Source of the DNA: Megasphaera sp.
Lineage (GTDB): Bacteria; Bacillota; Negativicutes; Veillonellales; Megasphaeraceae
DNA length: 64,000 bases
Direction of reading: 5' to 3'
Assembly: GCA_022641375.1 (NCBI GenBank)
Contig: JALCDF010000001.1
Coordinates: 1 to 64,000, forward strand
Below are positions 44,467 to 52,745 of the stretch, piece after piece. Positions within the stretch are counted from its first letter, which is position 1. Each line of letters opens with the position of its first letter. The notes below the pieces were generated by a model. The model had not been told where the DNA came from, searched no databases, and worked only from the letters and a program-made list of their open reading frames with translations. The position numbers were made by a program, and so were the translations under genes.

Positions 44467-45490
44467 ATCCTAAAACCTCGCTTCCGATAGGTAAATTTTT
44501 AATATATTGAAATGCTTTTGCCTGAGTTTCCATATCGCCAATAATGACGACGATCAAATATCCAAATGGTTCATCCTGGATATAATCGATATTCCCATAG
44601 AGGACGCTGACATTGACGTCAAACTTCCGTACTATTGTCGCCACGACGGGATCATTCGTAACGGCCCCCTTGAAACGTAAGCGGACAAGCATATCCCGAT
44701 CCGGCGCTGGCTGATCCGTAACACCCAGCTTGGTCAGTCCATCCGGAAGGGCCATATTGATGACCGATTTGACAAAATCTTTCATCGTCTGCGATCTGGG
44801 ACTCGTAAATACATCGACGACGCGTCCTTCCTCTTTGATGATGCCGCCTTCAATAACTGCGACACGGTCGCAAATTTCTTTCACGACAGCCATTTCGTGA
44901 GTAATGATGATAATCGTAATGCCCATGCGTTTATTGATATCCTGCAGTAATTCCAAAATAGATTTCGTCGTTTGCGGGTCTAATGCGGATGTCGCTTCGT
45001 CGCAAAGCAGTATCTTAGGATCGCTGGCCAGGGCCCGGGCGATGCCGACACGCTGTTTCTGCCCGCCTGAAAGCTGCGCAGGATAATTATATTGCCGGTC
45101 CGTCAACCCGACCAGTTCCAATAAATCCGCTACCTTCTTTTTAATTACATCTTTCGATGCTCCGACCAATTCCAGCGGAAAAGCGATGTTGCCAAATACA
45201 GTCCGGGAAGAAAGTAAATTGAAATGCTGGAAGATCATGCCGATATTCTTGCGTTCTTCCCGCAGTTGCGAATCACTCATCGTCATCAGATCTTTATCAT
45301 CAATGATGACCTTACCGCTCGTCGGTTTTTCCAACATATTGATACAGCGGACCAGTGTCGATTTCCCGGCACCACTCTTGCCGATGATACCAAAGATTTC
45401 GCCGTCCTCAATGGTCAGGCTGATTCCTTTCAGGGCATGGACCTGCGTCTTTCCACCATACGTTTTGGTAATATTTTCTAATGTTATCAC
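44447..45490 (-). CDS. metN: methionine ABC transporter ATP-binding protein
   Basis: ATPase of the MetNIQ importer. It has GKSGAGKSTLVRCIN (Walker A), LSGGQKQRVGIARAL (signature), ILLCDEATSALDPQT (Walker B) and the switch His in IIITHE. The C-terminal 95 residues form a NIL domain, which binds methionine and inhibits transport when the amino acid is plentiful. The length is 347 aa. Translation starts at GTG behind GAGGAG. It is controlled by a SAM-I riboswitch. Confidence 0.96.
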   Translation of the reverse strand: MITLENITKTYGGKTQVHALKGISLTIEDGEIFGIIGKSGAGKSTLVRCINMLEKPTSGKVIIDDKDLMTMSDSQLREERKNIGMIFQHFNLLSSRTVFGNIAFPLELVGASKDVIKKKVADLLELVGLTDRQYNYPAQLSGGQKQRVGIARALASDPKILLCDEATSALDPQTTKSILELLQDINKRMGITIIIITHEMAVVKEICDRVAVIEGGIIKEEGRVVDVFTSPRSQTMKDFVKSVINMALPDGLTKLGVTDQPAPDRDMLVRLRFKGAVTNDPVVATIVRKFDVNVSVLYGNIDYIQDEPFGYLIVVIIGDMETQAKAFQYIKNLPIGSEVLGYVPRNN

Positions 45491-45540
45491 AATATCAACT
45501 CCTCAAAAGTTCATACATCATGCTATCCATAAAACAACAA

Positions 45541-45565
45541 AAAAAGGCCGCCAACAGCGGCGACC
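45541..45565 (-). terminator. SAM-riboswitch terminator hairpin
   Basis: Seven-bp stem (45546-45552 with 45559-45565) followed by a run of T on the minus strand, between the SAM aptamer and metN. Confidence 0.85.
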
Positions 45566-45582
45566 TATCATTCTTGTTACGC

Positions 45583-45678
45583 TTCATCTGTCGGTACTGT
45601 CCGTTGGAATTGGCACCTTCCCTGACGGGGGTTGCCGCAGCATCATCGGGCCAGTCCCTCAGCTGCTCTGGATGAAAT
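45583..45678 (-). promoter_or_regulatory. SAM-I riboswitch (S box)
   Basis: Minus-strand order: TTCATCCAGAG, GCTGAGGGACTGGCCC, GATGATGCTGCGGCAACC, GGAAGGTGCCAATTCC, then GACAGATGAA closing P1. This is the S-box consensus. Bound SAM should favour the terminator and shut off metNI. Confidence 0.97.
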
Positions 45679-45699
45679 CTTATATTGTTGTTGTCCTCT

Positions 45700-45728
45700 A
45701 TGTTAACACCAATAAGAAGACTTGTCAA
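45700..45728 (-). promoter_or_regulatory. metNI promoter
   Basis: Minus-strand TTGACA (45728-45723) and TAACAT (45705-45700) are 17 bp apart, just before the S box. Confidence 0.75.
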
Positions 45729-45744
45729 TTACTCATAGGCATAT

Positions 45745-47082
45745 CTACCGGCCCGTTCTTTTCATATTGCGCATGACAAAAAAGTAACATCCCGTCGTAA
45801 AGAAACAGGCAGCGAGCCAGCAAATCGGACTGGCACAGCAAATGCCGACGTATCCCCACATCCCGGCCAAAACGAATGCGGACAGGCCACGGAGGCTCAA
45901 TTCCAGGAGACCGCTGATAAGCGGCACACTGGAAATCCCCATGCCCTGTAATGCGTTACGAAATATGAAAATCTGTCCCAAAAAGAAATAAAACGGTACG
46001 GACATCTTCAAATAAAGCATCGCCTGTTCTACGAGGAATTCGTCATATTCAGCAGTAAAAACAGCAATCAGCTCACGCCCATAGAAAAACATAGCCGCTG
46101 CGGATACGGCACAAAATGCAAACGACACGGCAGAACATTGCCGGGCTCCTTTGCGAATGCGGTCATATTTTCCCGCTCCAAAATTCTGCGCCGAATAAAC
46201 CGCCATCGCAATGCCGAAAGAAATCATCGGCTGCATCGCCAGTTGTTCAATACGGGTCGCCGAAACAAATCCGGCAATCGTTTCACTGCCAAATGTATTC
46301 GTTACCGACTGGATTGCTAAAATCCCCAAAGAAATAATCATGAACTGTGCCGCCATGGGGATACCTATCCGCAAGTGCTGCCAGGCAAATGCCTTGTTCC
46401 ATACCCAATCGCTCCGATGCAGATGTAAAATAGGAAAATGGACCCACATATAATAAAAACAGGCTATGGCTGAAATGGCCTGCGCAATGACCAGGGCAAT
46501 GGCCGAACCGGGTACTCCCCAGCCAAACCCCATAATGAATAACAGGGCTAAGCAGACATTGAGTATCGATGACATGATCAAAAAATACAAAGGTGTCCGG
46601 CTGTCACCCAATGCCCGGCAGATGCAGGACAGCAAATTATACATCATCATGGCCAACAGGCCATAAGAAATGATGATGACATAGTGATAGGCGTCTTCAT
46701 ATAGTTCCGATGAAATATTCATGACCGCCATGATCTGTGGCATACAAAAAGCCGTCAGCCCCGTCAAAATCAACGTCATACCGATGGACAATATAGCCGA
46801 CATGGCAACAGACCGACGCACACCAGCTTCATCGCCGGCGCCGAATCGCTGCCCGACAACAACTGTAAAACCGGATGCCATACCGATGGTAAGCCCCAGC
46901 ATGGCCATAAAGACCGGCCCCGTCGCTCCGACAGCTGCCAGGGCATTCACACCGATGACACGGCCTACGATGATGATATCGGCTATATTATAAAATTGTT
47001 GGAATACATTCCCAATAAGCAGTGGAATCGTAAATTCCAAAATAAGCTTAATCGGATTTCCCTGTATCATACTGCGAACCAT
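45745..47082 (-). CDS. MATE-family efflux transporter
   Basis: Twelve-helix multidrug/cation antiporter of the DinF/NorM type. TM1 has LEFTIPLLIGNVFQQFYNIADIIIVGR and the TM2-TM3 loop has VVGQRFGAGDEAGVRRSV. Symmetry-related segments recur in the second half (VYSAQNFGAGKYDRIRKGAR). The length is 445 aa. It has a 9-bp inverted repeat upstream (47103-47132). It is in the same orientation as metNI but separated by the metN promoter. Confidence 0.93.
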   Translation of the reverse strand: MVRSMIQGNPIKLILEFTIPLLIGNVFQQFYNIADIIIVGRVIGVNALAAVGATGPVFMAMLGLTIGMASGFTVVVGQRFGAGDEAGVRRSVAMSAILSIGMTLILTGLTAFCMPQIMAVMNISSELYEDAYHYVIIISYGLLAMMMYNLLSCICRALGDSRTPLYFLIMSSILNVCLALLFIMGFGWGVPGSAIALVIAQAISAIACFYYMWVHFPILHLHRSDWVWNKAFAWQHLRIGIPMAAQFMIISLGILAIQSVTNTFGSETIAGFVSATRIEQLAMQPMISFGIAMAVYSAQNFGAGKYDRIRKGARQCSAVSFAFCAVSAAAMFFYGRELIAVFTAEYDEFLVEQAMLYLKMSVPFYFFLGQIFIFRNALQGMGISSVPLISGLLELSLRGLSAFVLAGMWGYVGICCASPICWLAACFFTTGCYFFVMRNMKRTGR

Positions 47083-47102
47083 ACTTTTCTCCTTTAAAGT
47101 GC

Positions 47103-47132
47103 TATCATAGAGTTTTCTTTATTTCTATGATA
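47103..47132. promoter_or_regulatory. inverted repeat upstream of the MATE gene
   Basis: Perfect 9-bp arms TATCATAGA and TCTATGATA with a 12-bp spacer, 20-50 bp before the start codon. It may be an operator or a leader hairpin. Confidence 0.45.
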
Positions 47133-47298
47133 ATTTATTTCCCGACAACGCGGTACTCTCCTATTGTTACACCATTTTAATATACGGGAAATAATAATTT
47201 CCTGTTTTTCGTTTTTTTATTCTCACATGCCACTGGACCGCCAGGTTGTTATTATATTCTATACTTGTATAATGAAAAGACAGGAGGTGATTGTTCAC

Positions 47299-47802
47299 AT
47301 GTTTATAAAATCAGCTGCTGCTTCCACACCCAATAAAACGGACAGGACGTATATGCCTTATACGCAGCTTATTACGCTTTGTACGTATCAAAAAAATCTT
47401 ACGCTGGGAACCATTTCCAATACACGGGGAATAAGTACCTGGAACCCGTCTTCCTGGGGACAGGCCGCGGAAAAATCCATGCCTCAGCTGCAAAGTTTCA
47501 GCAATGTTATTTTTATCGATACGTACTCCATCATGCCCAATCATATTCACATGCTGGTCATATTTCGGAATCATCAGCCGCGCCTGACAAACTGGTTCGT
47601 ATCTTACAGCAAGCAAACGCTGGCCCAACGCATGATGCGTGTCCGACCAACTATACAGCCCGTATGGGATGCAGCCTGCACAGCCCAGCCCATTCATTGT
47701 CCCCATACACAATCTGCGATAAGTTTGCATTTACAAGAACATCGGGATCATTGGCAATATGATACCTTATACATGCCGAATCCAAAATCATCTATGCCCT
47801 GA
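47299..47802 (+). CDS. orphan Y1 (IS200-like/RAYT) transposase-family protein
   Basis: A 167-aa protein resembling single-strand HUH transposases. YTQLITLCTYQKNLTLGTI matches the family opening, DTYSIMPNHIHMLVIF contains the HxH metal motif, and LTNWFVSYSKQTLAQ supplies a tyrosine in the expected helix. The domain is complete but flanking ends of an insertion sequence were not recognised, so it is more like a REP-associated transposase (RAYT) than an active IS200. The ATG at 47299 follows AGGAGGTGA with seven bases between; a longer frame to 47164 lacks this. Confidence 0.72.
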   Translation: MFIKSAAASTPNKTDRTYMPYTQLITLCTYQKNLTLGTISNTRGISTWNPSSWGQAAEKSMPQLQSFSNVIFIDTYSIMPNHIHMLVIFRNHQPRLTNWFVSYSKQTLAQRMMRVRPTIQPVWDAACTAQPIHCPHTQSAISLHLQEHRDHWQYDTLYMPNPKSSMP

Positions 47803-47836
47803 TACCCATCGGCCTAAAACAGGATTTATTTAAAAT

Positions 47837-47884
47837 GAGGTAATAGCTTTGCCCTATCTGGCAAAACTATTACCTCTCTCTTTA
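47837..47884. terminator. hairpin between RAYT-like gene and recO
   Basis: Arms GAGGTAATAG-TTTGCC and GGCAAA-CTATTACCTC (47837-47853 with 47860-47876) have one mismatch and a 6-nt loop. It works as a bidirectional terminator and might also be a REP-like substrate of the neighbouring transposase. Confidence 0.65.
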
Positions 47885-47900
47885 TGAGAAGTACCTTGTT

Positions 47901-48656
47901 CTATAGTAACATGATGCTTTTCAATTCTTTCTCGCTGCATTGGCAAAAATAACTGTACAGTATTTGTTCTACTATATCTATATCATGAGGGCTGATATGT
48001 AAAGTAGCCGCCTGCCCCCAGGGATATTGAAGGATGGTTTTCCATAATTTCCGCACGGATTCCGATACGGTGATTTCCCGTCTCCCCGCCTCTGCCGCAT
48101 CACTCAGGAACCAGGCCGGCTGCCGGCGATTATCAGTGCTGTCCGCATAGAGATGGACATGATCGACATCCGGATAAAATCCGGCCTGGCTGATCAGCTG
48201 CCAGCCGGCAATAATGGTAACAATGCGCGGATCCTTTATTTCTATAGCCCGCCCATAGATAACGAGGAGCCGGTATACCTCTTCATCGGCTTGATGCGGA
48301 GCCATGATATGCAGTACCATTTCCAGAAAAATCTGCGTGTATACATATACTTGCCAGGTCAGTTTCCTTACGGCACCATTGCTGCGGCATTCATATTCTG
48401 TCAGCTGATAGGCACCGTTTTTTTCAACAGCATCAAAAGTTATTTCTCCCAGTATCATCAAACTGCCATAGCCCTGACGGCTTTGGCGGGACCTGTCGAC
48501 AAATACATTCAGGATACCCTCCTGGCGGGTATAGACCGTCATCATTTGCTGGCGGGCACTGCTCTTTTTTAATTTTAAAATAACCCCGTCATACGGATGT
48601 GACGGTTTCGTACCGCCATATCTAATCTGCCGTCTCATCATCATCACTTTCTTCAT
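47901..48656 (-). CDS. recO: DNA repair protein RecO
   Basis: Recombination mediator that works with RecR to load RecA. The OB-fold start HPYDGVILKLKKSSARQQMMTVYTRQEGILNVFVDRSRQ is recognisable, and the helical C-terminal domain follows; the four-Cys zinc finger of many RecO proteins is missing. The length is 251 aa. The start is uncertain because ATGs occur at 48656 and in a cluster from 48641, without a clear binding site; the gene overlaps the CNNM gene by 35 bp. The order phoH-ybeY-cdd-era-CNNM-recO is conserved in Firmicutes. Confidence 0.87.
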   Translation of the reverse strand: MKKVMMMRRQIRYGGTKPSHPYDGVILKLKKSSARQQMMTVYTRQEGILNVFVDRSRQSRQGYGSLMILGEITFDAVEKNGAYQLTEYECRSNGAVRKLTWQVYVYTQIFLEMVLHIMAPHQADEEVYRLLVIYGRAIEIKDPRIVTIIAGWQLISQAGFYPDVDHVHLYADSTDNRRQPAWFLSDAAEAGRREITVSESVRKLWKTILQYPWGQAATLHISPHDIDIVEQILYSYFCQCSEKELKSIMLL

Positions 48657-49899
48657 GAGTTATATCCCGTTCTTCTTCGGGATTCATAACGGCTTTAAGC
48701 CGGGCTATACGCAGCCGGCTCACTTCCATGACCGTAAAGATATAGTTACCGATGGATACACTGTCACCGACAGACGGTGCGTGTCCCAGTATGTTAAACA
48801 CATAGCCGCCAATCGTGTCCGTATCTACATCTTCCTCCACGGGAATATGCAGCAGTTCTTCTACATCATCCAGCAACACGGTTCCATCAAATTCGTAAGC
48901 ACCTTCCGCCAATGGCAGTATTTCTTCTTTTTCTGCCGTATGTTCATTGCGGATATTCCCCACTAATTCTTCCAGGATATCTTCTAGGCCGATCAGGCCA
49001 ACGGTGCTACCGTACTCATCGACAACCATGGCCAGATACGTCCGGCGGGCCCGCATGAGCTGCAACAGTTTCGATGCCGGCATGATTTCCGGCACCATGA
49101 GGATCGGCCGTTTGACGAGCCGGATATTATTGCGTTTATGAAGATACAGATCCATCAGGTCTTTAATATGGACCAGACCCAGGACATGATCTTTATCTTC
49201 TTCACAGAGAGGATACCGTGTATGCCGCGACTGCCGGATGATTTTCAAATTCTGCTGCATGCTTTCTTCCGCATACAGACAGATGATATCCTGCCGGGGC
49301 ACCATGATTTCCTTAGCCAGCCGGTCGGCAAAATCAAAGACATTCCCGATCAGTTCACTTTCAACCTGATCTATCTTGCCTTCTTTATGGCTGGCTGTTA
49401 CCAGCATGCGGATTTCATCTTCCGAATGGGCCATATCGATTTCATTGGTTACTTCCAACTGACGACCCTGCAAAATGACTTTACCCAGCCAGTTGCCGAA
49501 AACGATGAGGGGCCGGGTAAGGCGCCCCCACAAACAGATGAATTTACTGACGCGTTTCAAACTCGCTTCAGCACACTGCAAGCCAATCGATTTGGGTACC
49601 AGTTCTCCGAATATCCACATGAGAAGACATAGAATAATACAAATGCAGACATAGAGAACCGCTACCAGCCAGAAATTTTGTATCATTCCCAAAAACCAGG
49701 AATACGTCACAGCTAATCCGTACAGCAACGTAGCTCCGGCTGCCAGCCCGGAAAGGGCCATCCCCAGCTGGGCCGTACCTAAAAACAGGACCGGCCGTTC
49801 ATAGAGTACCAGGAGTTCTTTAGCCTTCTGATCCCCATCGCGGATCAATTCTTCAATATATTCCCGTCTGAGCTGGGCAAAAGCAAATTTTCCGACCAC
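48622..49899 (-). CDS. CNNM/HlyC-CorC-family protein (start uncertain)
   Basis: Inner-membrane protein of the DUF21-CBS-CorC type, linked to magnesium or cobalt export. It has the DUF21 membrane region, a CBS pair (RLAKEIMVPRQDIICL and LVHIKDLMDL, VDEYGSTVGLIGLEDILEELVG) and a CorC_HlyC tail (LPLAEGAYEFDGTVLLDDVEELL). From the GTG at 49899 the first helix is missing. The frame stays open upstream and encodes a good membrane helix (FFIYIVCILFSAICV), but no ATG, GTG or TTG lies in that frame. A well-placed ATG at 49975 is one base out of frame; see findings. Confidence 0.85.
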   Translation of the reverse strand: MVGKFAFAQLRREYIEELIRDGDQKAKELLVLYERPVLFLGTAQLGMALSGLAAGATLLYGLAVTYSWFLGMIQNFWLVAVLYVCICIILCLLMWIFGELVPKSIGLQCAEASLKRVSKFICLWGRLTRPLIVFGNWLGKVILQGRQLEVTNEIDMAHSEDEIRMLVTASHKEGKIDQVESELIGNVFDFADRLAKEIMVPRQDIICLYAEESMQQNLKIIRQSRHTRYPLCEEDKDHVLGLVHIKDLMDLYLHKRNNIRLVKRPILMVPEIMPASKLLQLMRARRTYLAMVVDEYGSTVGLIGLEDILEELVGNIRNEHTAEKEEILPLAEGAYEFDGTVLLDDVEELLHIPVEEDVDTDTIGGYVFNILGHAPSVGDSVSIGNYIFTVMEVSRLRIARLKAVMNPEEERDITHEESDDDETAD

Positions 49900-49980
49900 A
49901 CAGATTGCACTAAAAAGTATGCATACTATATAAATGAAAAAACATTTCCCCAGTATTTGTATCTCTATAAGTCATCTCTC

Positions 49981-50880
49981 CTATTCGTTTTTATAGCCGA
50001 ATTCACTAAGGGCCGCCGCTTTATTGCGCCAATCGGTTTTGACCTTGACCCATATATCCAAATAAACAGATGAACCCAACAGATTTTCTATTTCCTGCCG
50101 TGCTTTGAGCCCCACTTCCTTGAGAACCGCTCCATGTTTACCGATGACGATACGCTTTTGCGAGTCCCGTTCCACATAAACCGTAGCCCGTATATACGTT
50201 TTGCTCTTGCTTCGCTGTTTCATTTCTTCCACATATACGGCTATGGCATGAGGCACTTCATCCCGTGTACAGAGAAATAATTTTTCCCGGATGATTTCCG
50301 CTACCAACAACCGTTCCGGCTGATCCGTAATCATATCATCAGGAAAATATTTGGGCCCCGGCGGTAATAATTTTTTTAATTCATCAAGGACCGCTTCCAC
50401 ATTTTCGCCGTTCAGCGCCGAAATGGGAATGACCTGATCAAAATCGTACAGACTGCTATATGCAGTAATCTTTTGCAATATTTCTTCTTTGGTCATCTTG
50501 TCGATCTTATTAATGACCAGGAAAACAGGTACGCCGGTATTTTTGATTTTATCCAATACAAAAATATCACCGGGGCCTTTTTTTTCATTCCCTGATACGA
50601 GGAATAATATGGCATCAATATCACGCAAAGACTGATACGCTGCTTCATCCATGAACTGGCCCAGTTTATGTTTTGGCTTATGGATGCCCGGTGTATCCAA
50701 AAAAATAATCTGGCATTCATCGTCCGTATGAATACAAAGGATACGGTTCCGTGTCGTCTGCGCCTTATCCGATACGATAGATACTTTCTGTTTAATAATA
50801 TGGTTAATCAGCGTCGATTTGCCAACATTCGGACGGCCGACAACTGCAACAAAGCCAGATTTAAAATTAGTTGATTCCAT
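49981..50880 (-). CDS. era: GTPase Era
   Basis: Essential GTPase for 16S rRNA maturation and 30S assembly. The G domain shows VGRPNVGKSTLINHI (G1), IIFLDTPGIHKPKHKLGQ (G3) and NKIDKM (G4); the C-terminal KH domain has IVIGKHGAVLKEVGLKARQEIE, which binds the 3' end of 16S rRNA. The length (299 aa) is normal. It sits between cdd and the CNNM gene in a conserved operon. Confidence 0.97.
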   Translation of the reverse strand: MESTNFKSGFVAVVGRPNVGKSTLINHIIKQKVSIVSDKAQTTRNRILCIHTDDECQIIFLDTPGIHKPKHKLGQFMDEAAYQSLRDIDAILFLVSGNEKKGPGDIFVLDKIKNTGVPVFLVINKIDKMTKEEILQKITAYSSLYDFDQVIPISALNGENVEAVLDELKKLLPPGPKYFPDDMITDQPERLLVAEIIREKLFLCTRDEVPHAIAVYVEEMKQRSKSKTYIRATVYVERDSQKRIVIGKHGAVLKEVGLKARQEIENLLGSSVYLDIWVKVKTDWRNKAAALSEFGYKNE

Positions 50881-50891
50881 GTAAACTCCTT

Positions 50892-51281
50892 TTATAGCGT
50901 AAATGTATAGGGTAATAATTTCTGCAAGGGAACTACGGTATAGGTATCATCCGGACGTACCATGATCACATCGGCAATATTAAATTCAGCCATCACCTGC
51001 CGGCAGGCACCACAAGGTACCGTATATCCACTGCTGCTGCCGGCAATGGCAATCGCCCGGAAATCACGGCAGCCACAGGCTACGGCATGGAAAATGGCAT
51101 TCCGTTCAGCACAGATGGTCAATCCATAGGAACTGTTTTCTACATTACAGCCCGTATATATCGTTCCATCTCCGGCCAACAGCGCTGCTCCGACAGTAAA
51201 TTTCGAATACGGCGCATAGGCATGCTGCTGTGCCTGACGGGCTTTGTCCACCAATCGGCGGCAAAGAACGTCATCGATCAT
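50892..51281 (-). CDS. cdd: cytidine deaminase
   Basis: Zinc hydrolase that converts cytidine and deoxycytidine to uridine forms. The active-site motifs are CAERNAIFHAV (zinc Cys and catalytic Glu) and PCGACRQVMAEF (two zinc Cys). It is the 129-aa homotetrameric type. Its start overlaps the ybeY stop by four bases (ATGA), indicating coupled translation. Confidence 0.96.
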   Translation of the reverse strand: MIDDVLCRRLVDKARQAQQHAYAPYSKFTVGAALLAGDGTIYTGCNVENSSYGLTICAERNAIFHAVACGCRDFRAIAIAGSSSGYTVPCGACRQVMAEFNIADVIMVRPDDTYTVVPLQKLLPYTFTL

Positions 51282-51751
51282 AGTTCTTCCCCTTCACGGA
51301 CATACCCCAGGCGGTGCAGGATAAATTCTTCTTCTTTACGCATTTCCGCTTTGTCTTCCGGCGTCATATGATCATATCCCAGGATATGGAGCATGCCATG
51401 GATCGTCAGATATGCCAATTCCCGTTCAAAGGAATGATTGAATTCATCGGCTTGTTCCTGCACTTTTTCCAAAGAAATGATGATATCCCCCAAAAGAGCC
51501 GTATCGGGACCGTCATATCCGTCCTCTTCTCCTTCATTGAGCGCAAAGGACAATACATCAGTCGGCCGGTCTATATTACGATATTGTTTATTTAATTGAT
51601 GGATATAGTCATTGTGACATAGCAAAATACTGATTTCAGCTGTCGGCCCCAGGCCATAGACCAGAGCTGCTTCCTGACATACCCGTTCAATGATTTGTTC
51701 ATATGTATCATTTTGAAAAGATGGATCTTCATAATTAATATTGACATTCAT
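51278..51751 (-). CDS. ybeY: endoribonuclease YbeY
   Basis: Metal-dependent RNase for 16S rRNA 3'-end maturation and ribosome quality control. The signature HGMLHILGYDH holds the three zinc His residues, and RPTDVLSFAL is also typical. The ATG at 51751 is chosen: it follows AAGGGG and lies just after the phoH stop, whereas the frame opens earlier inside phoH. The length is 157 aa. Confidence 0.95.
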   Translation of the reverse strand: MNVNINYEDPSFQNDTYEQIIERVCQEAALVYGLGPTAEISILLCHNDYIHQLNKQYRNIDRPTDVLSFALNEGEEDGYDGPDTALLGDIIISLEKVQEQADEFNHSFERELAYLTIHGMLHILGYDHMTPEDKAEMRKEEEFILHRLGYVREGEEL

Positions 51752-51767
51752 ACGAATCTGCCCCTTT

Positions 51768-52730
51768 CTATTTCTTTTTATAAAATGTTTCATAGGCTCT
51801 GATAATACGGCCTACCATATCATGACGAACTACATCTTCATCGGTGAAGCGGACCATACCGATGCCCGGGACATTTTCAAGGATCCGCTGGGCCTCCATC
51901 AGTCCTGACATTTTGCGATCCACCAGGTCGATCTGCGTGATATCTCCATTCACGACTACGCGGGAATGATTCCCCATGCGGGTGAGGAACATCTTCATTT
52001 GTTCCCGTGTCGTATTCTGCGCTTCGTCGAGGATGATAAAGGATTCTTCCAGGGTACGCCCCCGCATATATGCCAGGGGGGCCACTTCGATGATGTTACG
52101 GGCTACCATCTTCTGGAATTGATCATAGCCGAACATATCAGCCAGCGCATCGTATAACGGACGCAGATACGGATCTATTTTTTCCTGTAAATCGCCGGGA
52201 AGGAATCCCAGTTTTTCACCAGCTTCTACGGCCGGCCGGGTCAGGATGATCCGTTCTATTTCCCTGTTCTTCAAATAAAATGCAGCTAACGCCACTGCCA
52301 GATAGGTTTTCCCTGTCCCAGCCGGCCCGATACCAAATGTAACCAGATTCTTGCGAATCGAATCGACATATCTTTTCTGTCCGGCTGTCTTGGGTTTGAT
52401 CAGCCGTCCTCTGGCAGAAATACTCACAGTGTCACCATATATAGACTGCAGCAGTTCTTTTTTCCCCTGGCGAATCAGCGAAGCCGCATAGCGGACATGC
52501 TGCATTGTCAGATATGTGTTTTCACGATGCAGGTACCGCAACGCATTCAATACTTCTTCGATTTGGGAGATATCCGGTTCATCCCCCACTATAAGGACTT
52601 CGTCACCTCTGGCAGCAATACGGCAGGAAGGATATTCTTTTTGCAGTGCCCGCAAAAATTCATCTTTCGTCCCCAGGACCGCTTTCGCTTCTGGTAAATC
52701 AGTAAATGTAAGTCGTCTTTCCATCGGCAA
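51768..52730 (-). CDS. PhoH-like ATPase
   Basis: Cytosolic P-loop ATPase (PhoH/YbeZ type) that partners YbeY in RNA metabolism. The motif GIGPAGTGKTYLAVALAA is Walker A, and FIILDEAQNTT is Walker B; the N-terminal region is the KH-like part found in the long form (320 aa). A TTG at 52730 has the best spacing from GGGGAG, with an ATG two codons later as an alternative. The downstream neighbour ybeY supports the assignment. Confidence 0.94.
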   Translation of the reverse strand: MPMERRLTFTDLPEAKAVLGTKDEFLRALQKEYPSCRIAARGDEVLIVGDEPDISQIEEVLNALRYLHRENTYLTMQHVRYAASLIRQGKKELLQSIYGDTVSISARGRLIKPKTAGQKRYVDSIRKNLVTFGIGPAGTGKTYLAVALAAFYLKNREIERIILTRPAVEAGEKLGFLPGDLQEKIDPYLRPLYDALADMFGYDQFQKMVARNIIEVAPLAYMRGRTLEESFIILDEAQNTTREQMKMFLTRMGNHSRVVVNGDITQIDLVDRKMSGLMEAQRILENVPGIGMVRFTDEDVVRHDMVGRIIRAYETFYKKK

Positions 52731-52745
52731 TCGTTGTCTCCCCTT

